NCBI GenBank assembly: GCA_945862415.1
Contig: CAMAYP010000004.1
Coordinates: forward strand, 1-58,577
Reading direction: 5' to 3'
Origin: Chryseobacterium gleum
GTDB lineage: Bacteria; Bacteroidota; Bacteroidia; Flavobacteriales_D; Sanyastnellaceae
Length of the DNA stretch: 58,577 nt
Part shown: positions 16,948-25,900 of the stretch, in pieces
Numbering within the stretch: the first letter of the stretch is position 1
How the letters are laid out: each line of letters opens with the position of its first letter
Made by a program: the position numbers and the translations under genes
The notes under the pieces: generated by a model
Databases searched by the model: none
What the model was told of the DNA's origin: nothing
Seen by the model: only the letters and a program-made list of their open reading frames with translations

Positions 16948-18768
16948 TCAGTTAAAATATTCGTTCAGTTGTTGTGCGTCGAATTGAATGATTATACGAT
17001 TTTGATTGCGCCAATAATAGGGTTGATTGCACTGCATAAGTTGCTGAAAAAGCGATTCCATTTCCGGCACAGTAAGCATTTGCCCATGTCGAAGGCTGCC
17101 GGTCGAAGCTAATTTCCAGCACAAATTTTCAAGAGCAACAGATGTCGTGTCCACATCTTCTTCCAAGGCTGTGAGCGCTTCTATGAATGTGGTTTCGCCG
17201 CCGCTCTGACTGCATTCGGAAGGTACGCCTTCCAAGGCGATCTGATTAGATCCGTTTTGCGTGTAGCGAAAACCTATTGCCTCCAGTTCGCTGGAAAATG
17301 CACTTAGGAGTGCGGCATGAATGGCAGTGAGCTCAATGGTTTCGGGAAACATGCTTTGCTGTGTAACTCCTTTGCCCGAAGTTAATTGTTGCATGAACTT
17401 TTCGAAACGAATGCGCTGATGGGCTCGCTGCTGGTCAATAATCATCATGCGTTCACCTGAAGAGCACAGCATGTATTTGCGGTTATGCTGCACAAACGAA
17501 ATCTCGTCGTGAAGTTCTAACTCCAGCTTTGGGTTGTGGGTTTCAGCGCGTTCTATTTGCGTTGCAACAGCCATTAAATCTTGCCAACCTGAAACGTCCG
17601 CCTCTTTACGGTCAAACCATCCGCGCAAATTCAAGGAACGATTCGAAGGAGCGGGCGCATTTCCAAATGGATTGAAGTTCGGATTGATGTCGATTTTCGG
17701 CGGTTGAATGCCTGAACTGAACCGCGGTGGTGAAATCGAAATAGATGTCTCCTGCTCGAAATCGATACTAGGTGCAATACTGAATTTGCCAAGTGCTCTT
17801 CGAATGGCGGCGTGAATAATGGCATAAACAGCGCGCTCATCTTGAAACTTTACCTCTGTTTTGGTAGGATGAATATTGATGTCGATTTGCGCTGGGTCAA
17901 TCTCCAGATAAACTAAGTACATCGGGAAATAGCCCTGAGGCAACAAATCCTGAAAGGCATTGGTTACCGCATGATTGAGGTACGTACTCTTAATAAAACG
18001 CTGATTGATGAAAAAGAACTGCTCCCCACGTGTTTTTTTGGCCATCTCAGGCTTGCTCACAAATCCGGCCACCGATACTATATCGGTGTGCTCTTCGACC
18101 GGTACAAGTTTCTCATTGTATTTCGTGCCGAATACGTGCACTATGCGCTGCCGCAATGTGCTTGCAGGGAGCATGAATACTTCGGCACCGTTGTGCGTGA
18201 ATTGGAATTCTACGTCTGGATGTGCCAACGCAATGCGTTGAAACTCGTCAATAATATGCCTCAGTTCAATGCCATCGCTTTTTAGAAAGTACCGTCGTGC
18301 GGGAACATTGTAAAAAAGATTTTTAACGAAAAACAGGGTGCCTTTCTGACACTGTATTGGCTCCTGATGTTGAACTTTCGAGGCTTCAACGGTGACTTGG
18401 CTCCCAAATTCATCTTCCTCCCTGCGGGTGCGAAGCTCTACTTGAGCGACCGAAGCGATACTGGATAAAGCTTCTCCGCGAAAACCTTTCGTTTGAATTT
18501 GAAATAGATCTTCTGAGCGTGTAATCTTCGATGTTGCATGACGCTCAAAACACAACCTGGCATCGCTAACACTCATTCCCTTGCCGTTGTCTGTTACTTG
18601 AATAAGCGTCTTTCCTGCGTCTTTCGCAAATAGTTTAATCGATGTAGCACCGGCATCAATCGCGTTTTCCAACAGCTCCTTTACAACCGAGGCAGGCCGC
18701 TGAACCACTTCACCTGCGGCGATTTGGTTTGCAACATTTTCGGGAAGGAGTTTAATGATGTCGGACAT
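16948..18768 (-). CDS. mutL: DNA mismatch repair protein MutL with degenerate endonuclease motifs
   Basis: Couples MutS recognition to downstream repair. The GHKL ATPase domain is intact: LPENVANQIAAGEVVQRPAS, ELLENAIDAGA, DNGKGM and TKGFRGEALSS. The C-terminal dimerisation domain is present, but where nicking MutL proteins carry DQHA-x2-E-x4-E this one has DQQRAHQRIRFE (about residues 444-455), and the usual CPHGRP-type motif near the C-terminus reads YYWRNQNR. An active metal site is therefore unlikely. The start is set at 18768 (MSDIIKLLPEN); an ATG four codons upstream (18780) is possible. It heads mutL-rhomboid-rhomboid-EEP. Confidence 0.95.
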   Translation of the reverse strand: MSDIIKLLPENVANQIAAGEVVQRPASVVKELLENAIDAGATSIKLFAKDAGKTLIQVTDNGKGMSVSDARLCFERHATSKITRSEDLFQIQTKGFRGEALSSIASVAQVELRTRREEDEFGSQVTVEASKVQHQEPIQCQKGTLFFVKNLFYNVPARRYFLKSDGIELRHIIDEFQRIALAHPDVEFQFTHNGAEVFMLPASTLRQRIVHVFGTKYNEKLVPVEEHTDIVSVAGFVSKPEMAKKTRGEQFFFINQRFIKSTYLNHAVTNAFQDLLPQGYFPMYLVYLEIDPAQIDINIHPTKTEVKFQDERAVYAIIHAAIRRALGKFSIAPSIDFEQETSISISPPRFSSGIQPPKIDINPNFNPFGNAPAPSNRSLNLRGWFDRKEADVSGWQDLMAVATQIERAETHNPKLELELHDEISFVQHNRKYMLCSSGERMMIIDQQRAHQRIRFEKFMQQLTSGKGVTQQSMFPETIELTAIHAALLSAFSSELEAIGFRYTQNGSNQIALEGVPSECSQSGGETTFIEALTALEEDVDTTSVALENLCWKLASTGSLRHGQMLTVPEMESLFQQLMQCNQPYYWRNQNRIIIQFDAQQLNEYFN

Positions 18769-18790
18769 GCAGTGATTCAATAGGTCTGCA

Positions 18791-18798
18791 CAAAACTA
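18791..18798 (-). promoter_or_regulatory. -7 promoter element TAGTTTTG of mutL
   Basis: An exact TAnnTTTG match on the minus strand, 22 bases before the chosen mutL ATG (10 before the alternative ATG). No clear -33 TTG is visible. Confidence 0.45.
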
Positions 18799-18828
18799 AC
18801 CCGAATGGAACGTATCTGAAAGGACATG

Positions 18829-20058
18829 TTATGCCTCTCGATTCATGAAGTGATCTAAGCCTTCTTCGGGAGAAATTAGGGAAGGTTTCAGCTCGAGAAT
18901 GCGCTTGATAACCTCTTCCATCACAGTGTCCGGGCAGGATGCACCGCTTGTTATCAAGATTCGAAGAGGTTCTTTGACAGGGATCCAGTCGGAGGTTTCA
19001 ACATGGCTGTGAGTGTTGTAATGAAAGTGTTTGATCAGGTTTTCATTGACAATTTCGGTTGAATCCTGTATGAAGTAGGTCGGAAATTTAGACTCTAGGA
19101 TGGTCACGATTTGCGATGTGTTGGAGCTGTTATAACCGCCAATCACGAGTGCTAAATCGGCATTGCTCTCCAAGGCCGCAAGCGTCGATTGTTGGTTGTC
19201 GTTGGTCGCATAGCATAGCGTGTCGCGCGTGTCGGCGAAATAATCTTTTGAGCCTTCACCGTGTTTATCTGTCATGATGCCCTTGAAAAAATCAGCGATT
19301 TCTTGGGTCTCACTCGCAAGCATGGTTGTTTGATTTACCACACCGACGCGCTCTAAATCGGTTTCGGGATTAAACCCGCTGGAAACTCTCGAATGAAAGC
19401 GTTCCATTAACTCAGCGGCATTCAGCTTGCCCAACATGAACTGTCCAAGAATTGCGGCTTCTTGTATGTCGCGCACAATAATTGAGGGAGCGTTCTGATA
19501 GCTATGCGAAAATGTTGCACGTGTCTCTTCGTGCTTGTGCTTGCCGTGTATGATGATCGTGAAACCACTTTTGCCAATTTCTGCTGATCGCTTCCATACT
19601 TTTTCTACAAACGGACAAGTAGTGTTATAACGTGCCAATTCCACACCTTTCGACGCAAGTAACTGCTCAGTTTCTATGGTCGTTCCAAAGGCTGGTATAA
19701 TTACTACATCGTCTGAATGAATATCATCCCATGGATGAAGCTGTCTTCCTTCGGTGTCCAAAATGAACTTCAATCCGCGGCCCTCTAGGTCTTCATTCAC
19801 GGCAGGGTTGTGTATCATCTGACTGAGCAGGAACAGGCGTTTGCCCGGATTTTCTCGTATGGCTTTATAGGAGCGCTCAATGGCGTTTTCTACACCATAG
19901 CAAAATCCGAAGTGTCTGGGAAAAATGAAGGTGATGTTGCCTAGTGAGAGTTCGCCCGGAGTGAAATCCTGCTTCCGCGGATCCAAATCCTTTCGACGGT
20001 TTTTTATTTCGCCAATAATGGCTGAACGATAGTGTTCCGGAATGTCGAATTTTTTCAC
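18829..20058 (-). CDS. ispH: 4-hydroxy-3-methylbut-2-enyl diphosphate reductase
   Basis: The last enzyme of the MEP isoprenoid pathway, an iron-sulfur protein that yields IPP and DMAPP. The three cluster-binding cysteines are visible at about residues 53 (FGFCYGVENA), 148 (NTTCPFVEKVW) and 375 (SGASCPDTVME). At 409 residues it is longer than the ~315-residue E. coli form and resembles the longer plant/cyanobacterial-like form also found in Bacteroidota, with an N-terminal extension. It overlaps the upstream hypothetical gene by 4 bases. It supplies precursors that the crt operon uses. Confidence 0.96.
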   Translation of the reverse strand: MKKFDIPEHYRSAIIGEIKNRRKDLDPRKQDFTPGELSLGNITFIFPRHFGFCYGVENAIERSYKAIRENPGKRLFLLSQMIHNPAVNEDLEGRGLKFILDTEGRQLHPWDDIHSDDVVIIPAFGTTIETEQLLASKGVELARYNTTCPFVEKVWKRSAEIGKSGFTIIIHGKHKHEETRATFSHSYQNAPSIIVRDIQEAAILGQFMLGKLNAAELMERFHSRVSSGFNPETDLERVGVVNQTTMLASETQEIADFFKGIMTDKHGEGSKDYFADTRDTLCYATNDNQQSTLAALESNADLALVIGGYNSSNTSQIVTILESKFPTYFIQDSTEIVNENLIKHFHYNTHSHVETSDWIPVKEPLRILITSGASCPDTVMEEVIKRILELKPSLISPEEGLDHFMNREA

Positions 20059-20582
20059 CTTGCTGTTTTATTTTTCATCAACGACTGAACGTAGGATTCC
20101 ATCTTGTCTTTTTTGTAAGCCTTCGTGATTGGTTGCAATGCTTTGATTTTTCGAAGGTCATCGTCTGCGCGAATCATAAATGCAACGCAATCAAAACCAC
20201 TTATCGCCGCCTGTAGTTCATTGCAATCTGTGTTTTTTGAAAGTTTGCATTGGGCTACTCCGTGTATGTAAGGAAACAGTAAATCGGGATAGTCCACATA
20301 AAAAGGAAGTGCGTCTGAATCGATGTGAATCTTTATTCTCGGGCTACCGCAAATCCATTCCATTACAAATAGATTTGCTTTGCCACGCATCGCGACGTCA
20401 TCGTTCAGCGGTGTTGAGGTGAGCCATTGCAGCGTGCGCAGAACTAATTCTTCATCGCGCTTATAATCGCGCGTGGTTTTCCATTCATGCTTTTCAGGCA
20501 GTTTCGGACATTTGCCTGCTTGTGCCGCTATTAGGAGGGGAGCGAAACAGATGAGGCAAACAAGACCGAAGCGTATTTCCAT
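20055..20582 (-). CDS. Secreted hypothetical protein
   Basis: A 175-residue protein with an N-terminal signal peptide (MEIRFGLVCLICFAPLLIAAQA). The mature part has WLTSTPLN, several lysine/aspartate-rich helices and conserved-looking cysteines (KCPKLP, WICGSP, QCKLS, DCNEL). I do not recognise the family and see no catalytic motif. It lies between the saccharopine dehydrogenase-like gene and ispH with 2-base and 4-base junctions, so it belongs to that operon. Confidence 0.75.
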   Translation of the reverse strand: MEIRFGLVCLICFAPLLIAAQAGKCPKLPEKHEWKTTRDYKRDEELVLRTLQWLTSTPLNDDVAMRGKANLFVMEWICGSPRIKIHIDSDALPFYVDYPDLLFPYIHGVAQCKLSKNTDCNELQAAISGFDCVAFMIRADDDLRKIKALQPITKAYKKDKMESYVQSLMKNKTAR

Positions 20583-20584
20583 GC

Positions 20585-21913
20585 TTAAAGAGTATGTTCA
20601 GTTTCTGAAAAACTGATTCCCATTTCTTCCAATTCTCGCAAGACAGGCTCGTATATAGATGAATTCGTAGGCAATTGCACTCCACTCAATTGCCAATTAC
20701 CCTGCAAAATGTGCTTAGCGGCTATGGCTATTGGTAAACCAACGGTCTTAGACATGGCGGTGTGAACGGGGTCATCTCCATAGCTAACGAGCTTGGATTG
20801 TATTTCCTTGGTCAGACCGTTGAGGTTATATCGGAAGCGATGCCACATAACAATCATGTCTTTGTCGTTAGCTTCCAGTATCCAGCGGTTTTCAATCAGA
20901 CGCTGTAACGCTTGCGCAGGACTGCCAGACTCTATTCCTACCGGATTGTTCTCGAAAATTCCCAGCCACTTTAGCTTATCAATAATTGCGCTGCTAACAT
21001 TCAAATAGGATTGCAAACGACTTTGAATGTCGCCTTCGCCTTCTGGTAAAAAGGAATTAGTGAGTGACTCCCAACTGGCCTCTTTGCCAAAGTTCATAAC
21101 GAAGGAGTCGTCGGTTAACCCCAATTGTACGAGTGCATTCCACGCGGCGCAATAACCGGACTTTCGCAAGGTTCCGCGATACAGTGTGGGAATGTCCTCA
21201 AGTTTATAGAGACTCAGGTATTTTAGAGAGTCACGATTGCCATAGCCTTCGAATTGGCCATCCGTCCCAAGATCAACCATAGTTACGCGCTCGAATAGTC
21301 GCTGGTACGGAATACATTTTACTCCGCCATTCTCTTTATATCGCGCCGTACCGCCATATCCGGCCAGTATTACATTGCGAGGGTTCCAGGTTATTTTGTA
21401 ATGCCATGGATTGTTGTCGCTGACGGGCGCAATAAGGCCACCTGTAAATGATTCAAAGGATTCCAGTTGGGCACCTTCAGCTTTCAAACGATCAATGATC
21501 TTCATCGCCGACATGTGGTCGATGCCGGGATCAACCCCCATTTCATTCAGAATAACAATTCCCTTTTCCTTGGCCACTCCATCGAGTTGCCACATTTCAT
21601 CGGGTATGTAACTGGGGGTGATAACGTTTTTGCCAAATTCGATGCAATCTTTAGCTACTTCCATGTGCATAGAAGCGGGAAGCATGGAGATAACCAAATC
21701 GGCACGCTCTATTTCACTTCGACGTTGTAGAACATTCGAGGCATCCAACTTGAATGCTACTCCATGTTTTGAGCCTCCGATTTTTGACGTGGCAAATGAA
21801 ATATCCATGTCACCCACGCGAAGCTGCCAATCAAACAATGGTGAATGTTCTAACAGGTATTTTATCAGGTTAGCACTGCTGCGTCCTGCACCAATAATGA
21901 GTATGTTTTTCAT
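20585..21913 (-). CDS. Saccharopine dehydrogenase-family oxidoreductase
   Basis: A 442-residue protein with an N-terminal NAD(P)-binding fold (ILIIGAGRSSANLIKYLL), the saccharopine dehydrogenase signature GVDPGIDHMSAMKIID and a C-terminal domain typical of saccharopine reductases. Plausible roles are lysine degradation through saccharopine or the related lysine 6-dehydrogenase; context does not decide. The frame opens 51 codons further upstream at 22066, but that would run through the divergent promoter region and overlap the next gene. The start at 21913 (MKNILIIGAG) sits 15 bases after an exact minus-strand TAnnTTTG box. Confidence 0.9.
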   Translation of the reverse strand: MKNILIIGAGRSSANLIKYLLEHSPLFDWQLRVGDMDISFATSKIGGSKHGVAFKLDASNVLQRRSEIERADLVISMLPASMHMEVAKDCIEFGKNVITPSYIPDEMWQLDGVAKEKGIVILNEMGVDPGIDHMSAMKIIDRLKAEGAQLESFESFTGGLIAPVSDNNPWHYKITWNPRNVILAGYGGTARYKENGGVKCIPYQRLFERVTMVDLGTDGQFEGYGNRDSLKYLSLYKLEDIPTLYRGTLRKSGYCAAWNALVQLGLTDDSFVMNFGKEASWESLTNSFLPEGEGDIQSRLQSYLNVSSAIIDKLKWLGIFENNPVGIESGSPAQALQRLIENRWILEANDKDMIVMWHRFRYNLNGLTKEIQSKLVSYGDDPVHTAMSKTVGLPIAIAAKHILQGNWQLSGVQLPTNSSIYEPVLRELEEMGISFSETEHTL

Positions 21914-21928
21914 AAACTTGTTAGAGGT

Positions 21929-21936
21929 CAAAATTA
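21929..21936 (-). promoter_or_regulatory. -7 promoter element TAATTTTG of the saccharopine dehydrogenase-like gene
   Basis: An exact TAnnTTTG match on the minus strand, 15 bases before the ATG at 21913. It supports that start over the longer open frame. Confidence 0.5.
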
Positions 21937-21951
21937 GGAGTCTTTTATAGA

Positions 21952-21979
21952 TTGGCTCGAATCGAATTGAGTATTTTTG
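21952..21979 (+). promoter_or_regulatory. Promoter (TTG, 17-base spacer, TATTTTTG) of the DUF4476 gene
   Basis: TTG at 21952-21954 and an exact TAnnTTTG box at 21972-21979 with a 17-base spacer. The transcript would have a leader of about 45-50 bases. The box runs into TTTGGCACGG (21976-21985), a 10-mer also found before the last gene of this locus. GG at 21979-21980 and GC at 21991-21992 are 10 bases apart, as in sigma-54 promoters, which is an alternative reading. Confidence 0.6.
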
Positions 21980-22031
21980 GCACGGCCTTCGCCAAGAGCG
22001 AAAATCATTTAACAATTCATCAAATAAAATT

Positions 22032-23105
22032 ATGAAACACGTTTTTACGATTCTTTTATTCACCATGGCTTGTGTTCAATTATCAGCTCAAGCTTCTGCG
22101 GTTGTTTTTTCAGAGTCAGGTGAGAAGTTCACGGTCTATTTAAATGGTGAAAAGAAAAACAATGCTCCTCAGGCAAATGTCAAAATTCAAGCGCTAACAT
22201 CCGATTTTTATCAGGCACGCATTGACTTTGAAGATGCAATGCTACCGGATTTTTCTGAGGGCAATTTTGCAGTGCAGAAGGGCTCTGAGGTAACGTACAT
22301 CGTGAAGAGAAACAAAAAAGGCGAATTTGTTCTTCGTTATTATGGACAAACAGATGGCGCTGAGGCAGCTGAGGCTCTTGAGTCACATACAGAAGTTAAG
22401 TCTTTTGCTGAAGTTGACGACACAGAGCATCATTCGGAGGATGTGCAGATAAACCAAACTATTTCAATTCAGGAACAGCCGGTTGCCAAAACTACAGTTA
22501 CCCAAACGACAACTACAACTACCAAATCACAGCCTGTTAAGGCTGCACCCGCAACCGGAGGAAATGTGTCGATGGGCATTAATGTCGATGGTGTTAACAT
22601 GGGTATCAGCATCAATGCCTCTGAAATGGGCGGAGATATGGGTATGAATATGAATATGGATGTTGAAGAAACCCAGCACACTACAATTACTACTACAACA
22701 ACTACCACCACTGCACAGCCTGAACCAGCGCCTAAGCCTGCTGCAAAACCGGTAACTAAGCCTGCCCCAGCTCCTGCTCCTGTTTCCGCTCCGGCAAAAC
22801 CTACAGGCCGCTGCGCAAGTTCTATGGCTCCGGCTTCCTTTACCAAGGCAAAGGATAATATCTCGGCCGGCAGCTTTGAGGATTCCAAGATGACCGTGGC
22901 AAAGCAAGTTACTAAGGCCAATTGCCTCACTGCTGCTCAAATAGCTGAGGTAATGGGACTATTCAGTTTTGAGGATAGCAAGTTGCAATACGCCAAGTAT
23001 GCATACGATTTCTGCTACAACCAAGGCGATTACTACGAGGTGAATGCTGCTTTTACATTTGAATCGAGTATTGAAGACTTGAATCAATTCTTGGAATCGA
23101 AGTAA
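22032..23105 (+). CDS. Secreted DUF4476 protein with low-complexity linkers
   Basis: A 357-residue protein. A signal peptide (cleavage near residue 21) is followed by a beta-rich N-terminal domain (to ~residue 115), a Thr-rich stretch, a Gly/Met/Asn-rich segment (about 180-210), a second Thr-run and a Pro/Ala/Lys-rich linker (to ~260). The C-terminal DUF4476 domain (about 265-357) has the family repeats SFEDSKM, FSFEDSKLQYAKYAYDFCYNQ and AAFTFESSIEDLNQFL. DUF4476 is a Bacteroidota family of unknown function. It leads a locus with three lipoproteins and is 23 bases upstream of the next gene. Confidence 0.88.
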   Translation: MKHVFTILLFTMACVQLSAQASAVVFSESGEKFTVYLNGEKKNNAPQANVKIQALTSDFYQARIDFEDAMLPDFSEGNFAVQKGSEVTYIVKRNKKGEFVLRYYGQTDGAEAAEALESHTEVKSFAEVDDTEHHSEDVQINQTISIQEQPVAKTTVTQTTTTTTKSQPVKAAPATGGNVSMGINVDGVNMGISINASEMGGDMGMNMNMDVEETQHTTITTTTTTTTAQPEPAPKPAAKPVTKPAPAPAPVSAPAKPTGRCASSMAPASFTKAKDNISAGSFEDSKMTVAKQVTKANCLTAAQIAEVMGLFSFEDSKLQYAKYAYDFCYNQGDYYEVNAAFTFESSIEDLNQFLESK

Positions 23106-23128
23106 TTCGTAAACACTCCTTTTGAATT

Positions 23129-24502
23129 ATGAATCGCTTTCTTGTAATAGCGCTTATTTCGATTATGGTTGCTGCGGCTTCATGCCATAGCAGCAAGCAC
23201 TATTTCAAAGTTGGATCAAAGCAGGAAAACGGTGGATTGGTAAATGAGGCCGCTGAGAGTTATTACATAGCACTTCAGCGCAATCGAAGCAACGTGAATG
23301 CACAAATTGCAATGAAGAGAAGTGGGCAATTGGTGTTGAACGGTTTGCTCAATGATTTCGCCAAGCAAAAGAATTTTGGTGATCAGAAAGCTGCAGTGTA
23401 CGCATTTCAACAGGCTCGTAACTATCGCGACCGAATTCAAAGTGTGGGTGTTTCTCTTTTGCTTTCTGATATCTATGAGAAGGACTACCAGGATTGCAAG
23501 AACGTCTACCTGAAAAACCTGTACGATGAAGGTAATGCGCTCTTATTGGAGAAGAAGTTTGCGGAAGCGGAGAAACGATTTAATGAAATTAATCAGCTTG
23601 ATCCTACCTACAAGGATGCCGGCGATTTGAGCGACATTGCTTTTTTGGAGCCGCTTTATCAGCAGGGAAAGGTCGCAATGTCACTCGAGCATTATCGTGA
23701 GGCGCAAGGTTGCTTTCAGAAGGTAATTGCTCGAAGAAGTTCATACAAGGACGCTGTAGCGATGAGTCGGGAATGCATTGAAAAGGGAAGGTTCACCATT
23801 GCCCTTGTTGATTTTAAGAACGCCAGTAATTCTCCTGGCATGGAGGCAAAAATGGCGGCTTATACACTCGATGCTTTGACGTCTAGCGAAGATCCTTTCA
23901 TTCACGTTGTGGACAGAGAGAATTTGCAAAACATCATCAACGAGCAGCATTTGCAAATGACCGGTATTATTGATGAAAATACCGCTGTCACTGTTGGTGA
24001 GTTGGTAGGAGCCAAAGCAATTCTGACTGGCACTGTGCTGAGTTACTCGGAAAAGAAGGGTACCTTACGAAGCAAACAACGGGAAGGATATACGACCTAC
24101 CAAGAGCGAGTGCTGAATCGAACCGACGGTAAGTACTATATGCAAACGTTGTATCGGCCTTGCAACTATACGGAATACTACAATTCGAATTCCTGCACTG
24201 TTTCCTTCCAGTACAAATTGACGAATATTAAAACAGGCGAGATTATCGCTACGGAAATTATTGAGAAGACGCTTAATGACGAAGTTATTTATGGTCGTTT
24301 TGATGGAGACGTCAACACACTATGGCCGGCCGGGCAAGGAGCTCCAAACATGAATCAAAATGATCGTCGAGCATTATTAGCGATGATGAATGCTCGTCAA
24401 GAAGTGAAATCATCAGGTGAATTATCAAATGCGCTGTTCGGTCAGCTTTCAACTCAAATGACAACTGCAATTGACACGGCAGTAAAGGAAATAGTAAAAT
24501 GA
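23129..24502 (+). CDS. Lipoprotein with TPR-like repeats and a CsgG-like domain
   Basis: A 457-residue protein with a lipobox (AAASC, lipidated Cys19). Residues ~30-230 contain tetratricopeptide-like repeats (YEKDYQDCKNVYLKNL, ALLLEKKFAEAEKRFNEI, YREAQGCFQKVIARRSSYKDA). The following region (VVDRENLQNIINEQHLQMTG...VGELVGAKAILTGTVL) looks like the CsgG/LpoB/FlgO-type fold, in which a 'VDR..L..I..EQ' strand precedes 'G...GA.ai..G'. It is probably anchored in the outer membrane facing the periplasm. The 3' end overlaps the next gene by 4 bases (ATGA). The CsgG-like assignment is by motif only. Confidence 0.78.
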   Translation: MNRFLVIALISIMVAAASCHSSKHYFKVGSKQENGGLVNEAAESYYIALQRNRSNVNAQIAMKRSGQLVLNGLLNDFAKQKNFGDQKAAVYAFQQARNYRDRIQSVGVSLLLSDIYEKDYQDCKNVYLKNLYDEGNALLLEKKFAEAEKRFNEINQLDPTYKDAGDLSDIAFLEPLYQQGKVAMSLEHYREAQGCFQKVIARRSSYKDAVAMSRECIEKGRFTIALVDFKNASNSPGMEAKMAAYTLDALTSSEDPFIHVVDRENLQNIINEQHLQMTGIIDENTAVTVGELVGAKAILTGTVLSYSEKKGTLRSKQREGYTTYQERVLNRTDGKYYMQTLYRPCNYTEYYNSNSCTVSFQYKLTNIKTGEIIATEIIEKTLNDEVIYGRFDGDVNTLWPAGQGAPNMNQNDRRALLAMMNARQEVKSSGELSNALFGQLSTQMTTAIDTAVKEIVK

Positions 24503-25887
24503 AATTGAATAGGCTTTTAATAATTCTCATCCTCGCGTTGATGGCGGCCTGTAAAGGCAAAAAGGATACTGCAGCAGCGGGCCAACAAGCCACCATTGAA
24601 ATGCCGCCACCCGAATGGGTTGGCAATCGTCCGCATTCTGCCGTGCATTACATTGGTGTCGGATCGTGCAGTAAATTAAATCGACCCTACGACTATCAAA
24701 CCATTGCTAAGAAAAATGCGCTTAATGACCTGGCTTCGGAAATTAGCGTGCGTGTGCAAGGGCAAACATTTCTGAATTCGTTGGAAGTGAATAAAAGTTT
24801 CAGCGAGGAATTTATTTCGAATGTATCCACTTCCACGGATGCGAAAATCGAAGAGTATGAAATTGCTGGAACCTGGGAAAACAAAAACGAGTTCTGGGTT
24901 TTCTATCGGCTAGACAAAGCGCAATATCAGGCGCAGCAAATGGCGAAAAAATCAGCGGCATTAAACCTGGCAAATGACTTTTACCAAAAGGGAATTACCG
25001 CAGAGCAAAACGCAAACGTAGCGGTGGCTTTCGATTTATATATGCGTGGCATTTTTGCCCTGAAGGATTATTGGAATGAGAGCAATGAATTCACGACCGC
25101 AAGTGGAAAGGTATATCTGGACAATGAAATTTTCAGTTCCATGCAGCGAATGTGTGGAAGCCTGCAGCTGAAAGTCGACAAGAGTAAAGTGTTGCTTACT
25201 TCGGATAATCAATTTTCGCAGGAGGTTATGGCCACGCTCATGCTCGGAAACCAGTCGGTGAAGGGCCTTATGGTGAAATATAGCTATGAGAAAAGCCAAG
25301 GGCTTCATCGTGGTGAGGTTCTAACGACAGAAGTCGGTCATGCTGCTGTGCCGGTAAACGAGGTGAACTTTGCGTTGCAAGGCAATGCAGTTACGATTGA
25401 GCTTGACTTGAGTAAGCTGAAGGTGCAGGACCTTGATCAGAAGGTACAAGACGGATTTATACAATCCTTTAAAACCGAGAAGAAGGTGTTGCCTATAGAA
25501 GCTGTACTTCCATCGTTTTACATTACTTCTTCGGAGTTGAATTATGGCTTACCCACCAGTGGCAGGATATTGCAAACAGCACTGTCTGGAGCGCTTGTAG
25601 CAAAGGGACTTCGCATTGCCGGCTCTGCATCAGAAGCAGATTTTGTGGCAACAATAGAATCGAACACGAAGGAAGGTGGTCAGGCCAATGGGTTTGTGGT
25701 CGCCTTTCTTGAAGTTAATCTGGTAGTGAAGAACAGAAGGAGCGGAGACGTTGCTTTCAGCGAAACACTTGCTTCAGTGAAGGGGCTCCAATTAAACAAG
25801 GATGCAGCAGGTATCGAAGCCTATAAAAAGGGGAAGGAAAAGGTGGAGCAACAATTAACCCCCAAGTTGCTCCAATCAATTTTATGA
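24499..25887 (+). CDS. LPP20-family-like lipoprotein (large)
   Basis: A 462-residue lipoprotein (LMAAC, lipidated Cys18). Residues ~35-150 have the LPP20 pattern: PPPEWVGNRP, YIGVGSCS, then AKKNALNDLASEISVRVQG and IAGTWENKNEFWVFYRL. The remaining ~300 residues are beta-rich with no recognised motif; one stretch (ATIESNTKEGG...VNLVVKNRRSGDVAFSE) resembles CsgG-like strands. It is translationally coupled to the TPR lipoprotein. Proteobacterial relatives of LPP20 include the flagellar outer-membrane protein FlgP. Confidence 0.78.
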   Translation: MKLNRLLIILILALMAACKGKKDTAAAGQQATIEMPPPEWVGNRPHSAVHYIGVGSCSKLNRPYDYQTIAKKNALNDLASEISVRVQGQTFLNSLEVNKSFSEEFISNVSTSTDAKIEEYEIAGTWENKNEFWVFYRLDKAQYQAQQMAKKSAALNLANDFYQKGITAEQNANVAVAFDLYMRGIFALKDYWNESNEFTTASGKVYLDNEIFSSMQRMCGSLQLKVDKSKVLLTSDNQFSQEVMATLMLGNQSVKGLMVKYSYEKSQGLHRGEVLTTEVGHAAVPVNEVNFALQGNAVTIELDLSKLKVQDLDQKVQDGFIQSFKTEKKVLPIEAVLPSFYITSSELNYGLPTSGRILQTALSGALVAKGLRIAGSASEADFVATIESNTKEGGQANGFVVAFLEVNLVVKNRRSGDVAFSETLASVKGLQLNKDAAGIEAYKKGKEKVEQQLTPKLLQSIL

Positions 25888-25900
25888 TCCGAAATTGCCT

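Noticed and set aside
22469-22930. Two long minus-strand frames opposite the DUF4476 gene
   Set aside because: They are products of the repetitive Thr/Ala/Pro codons of the real gene; their translations are simple Val/Ala/Gly or Arg/Ser/Cys runs.
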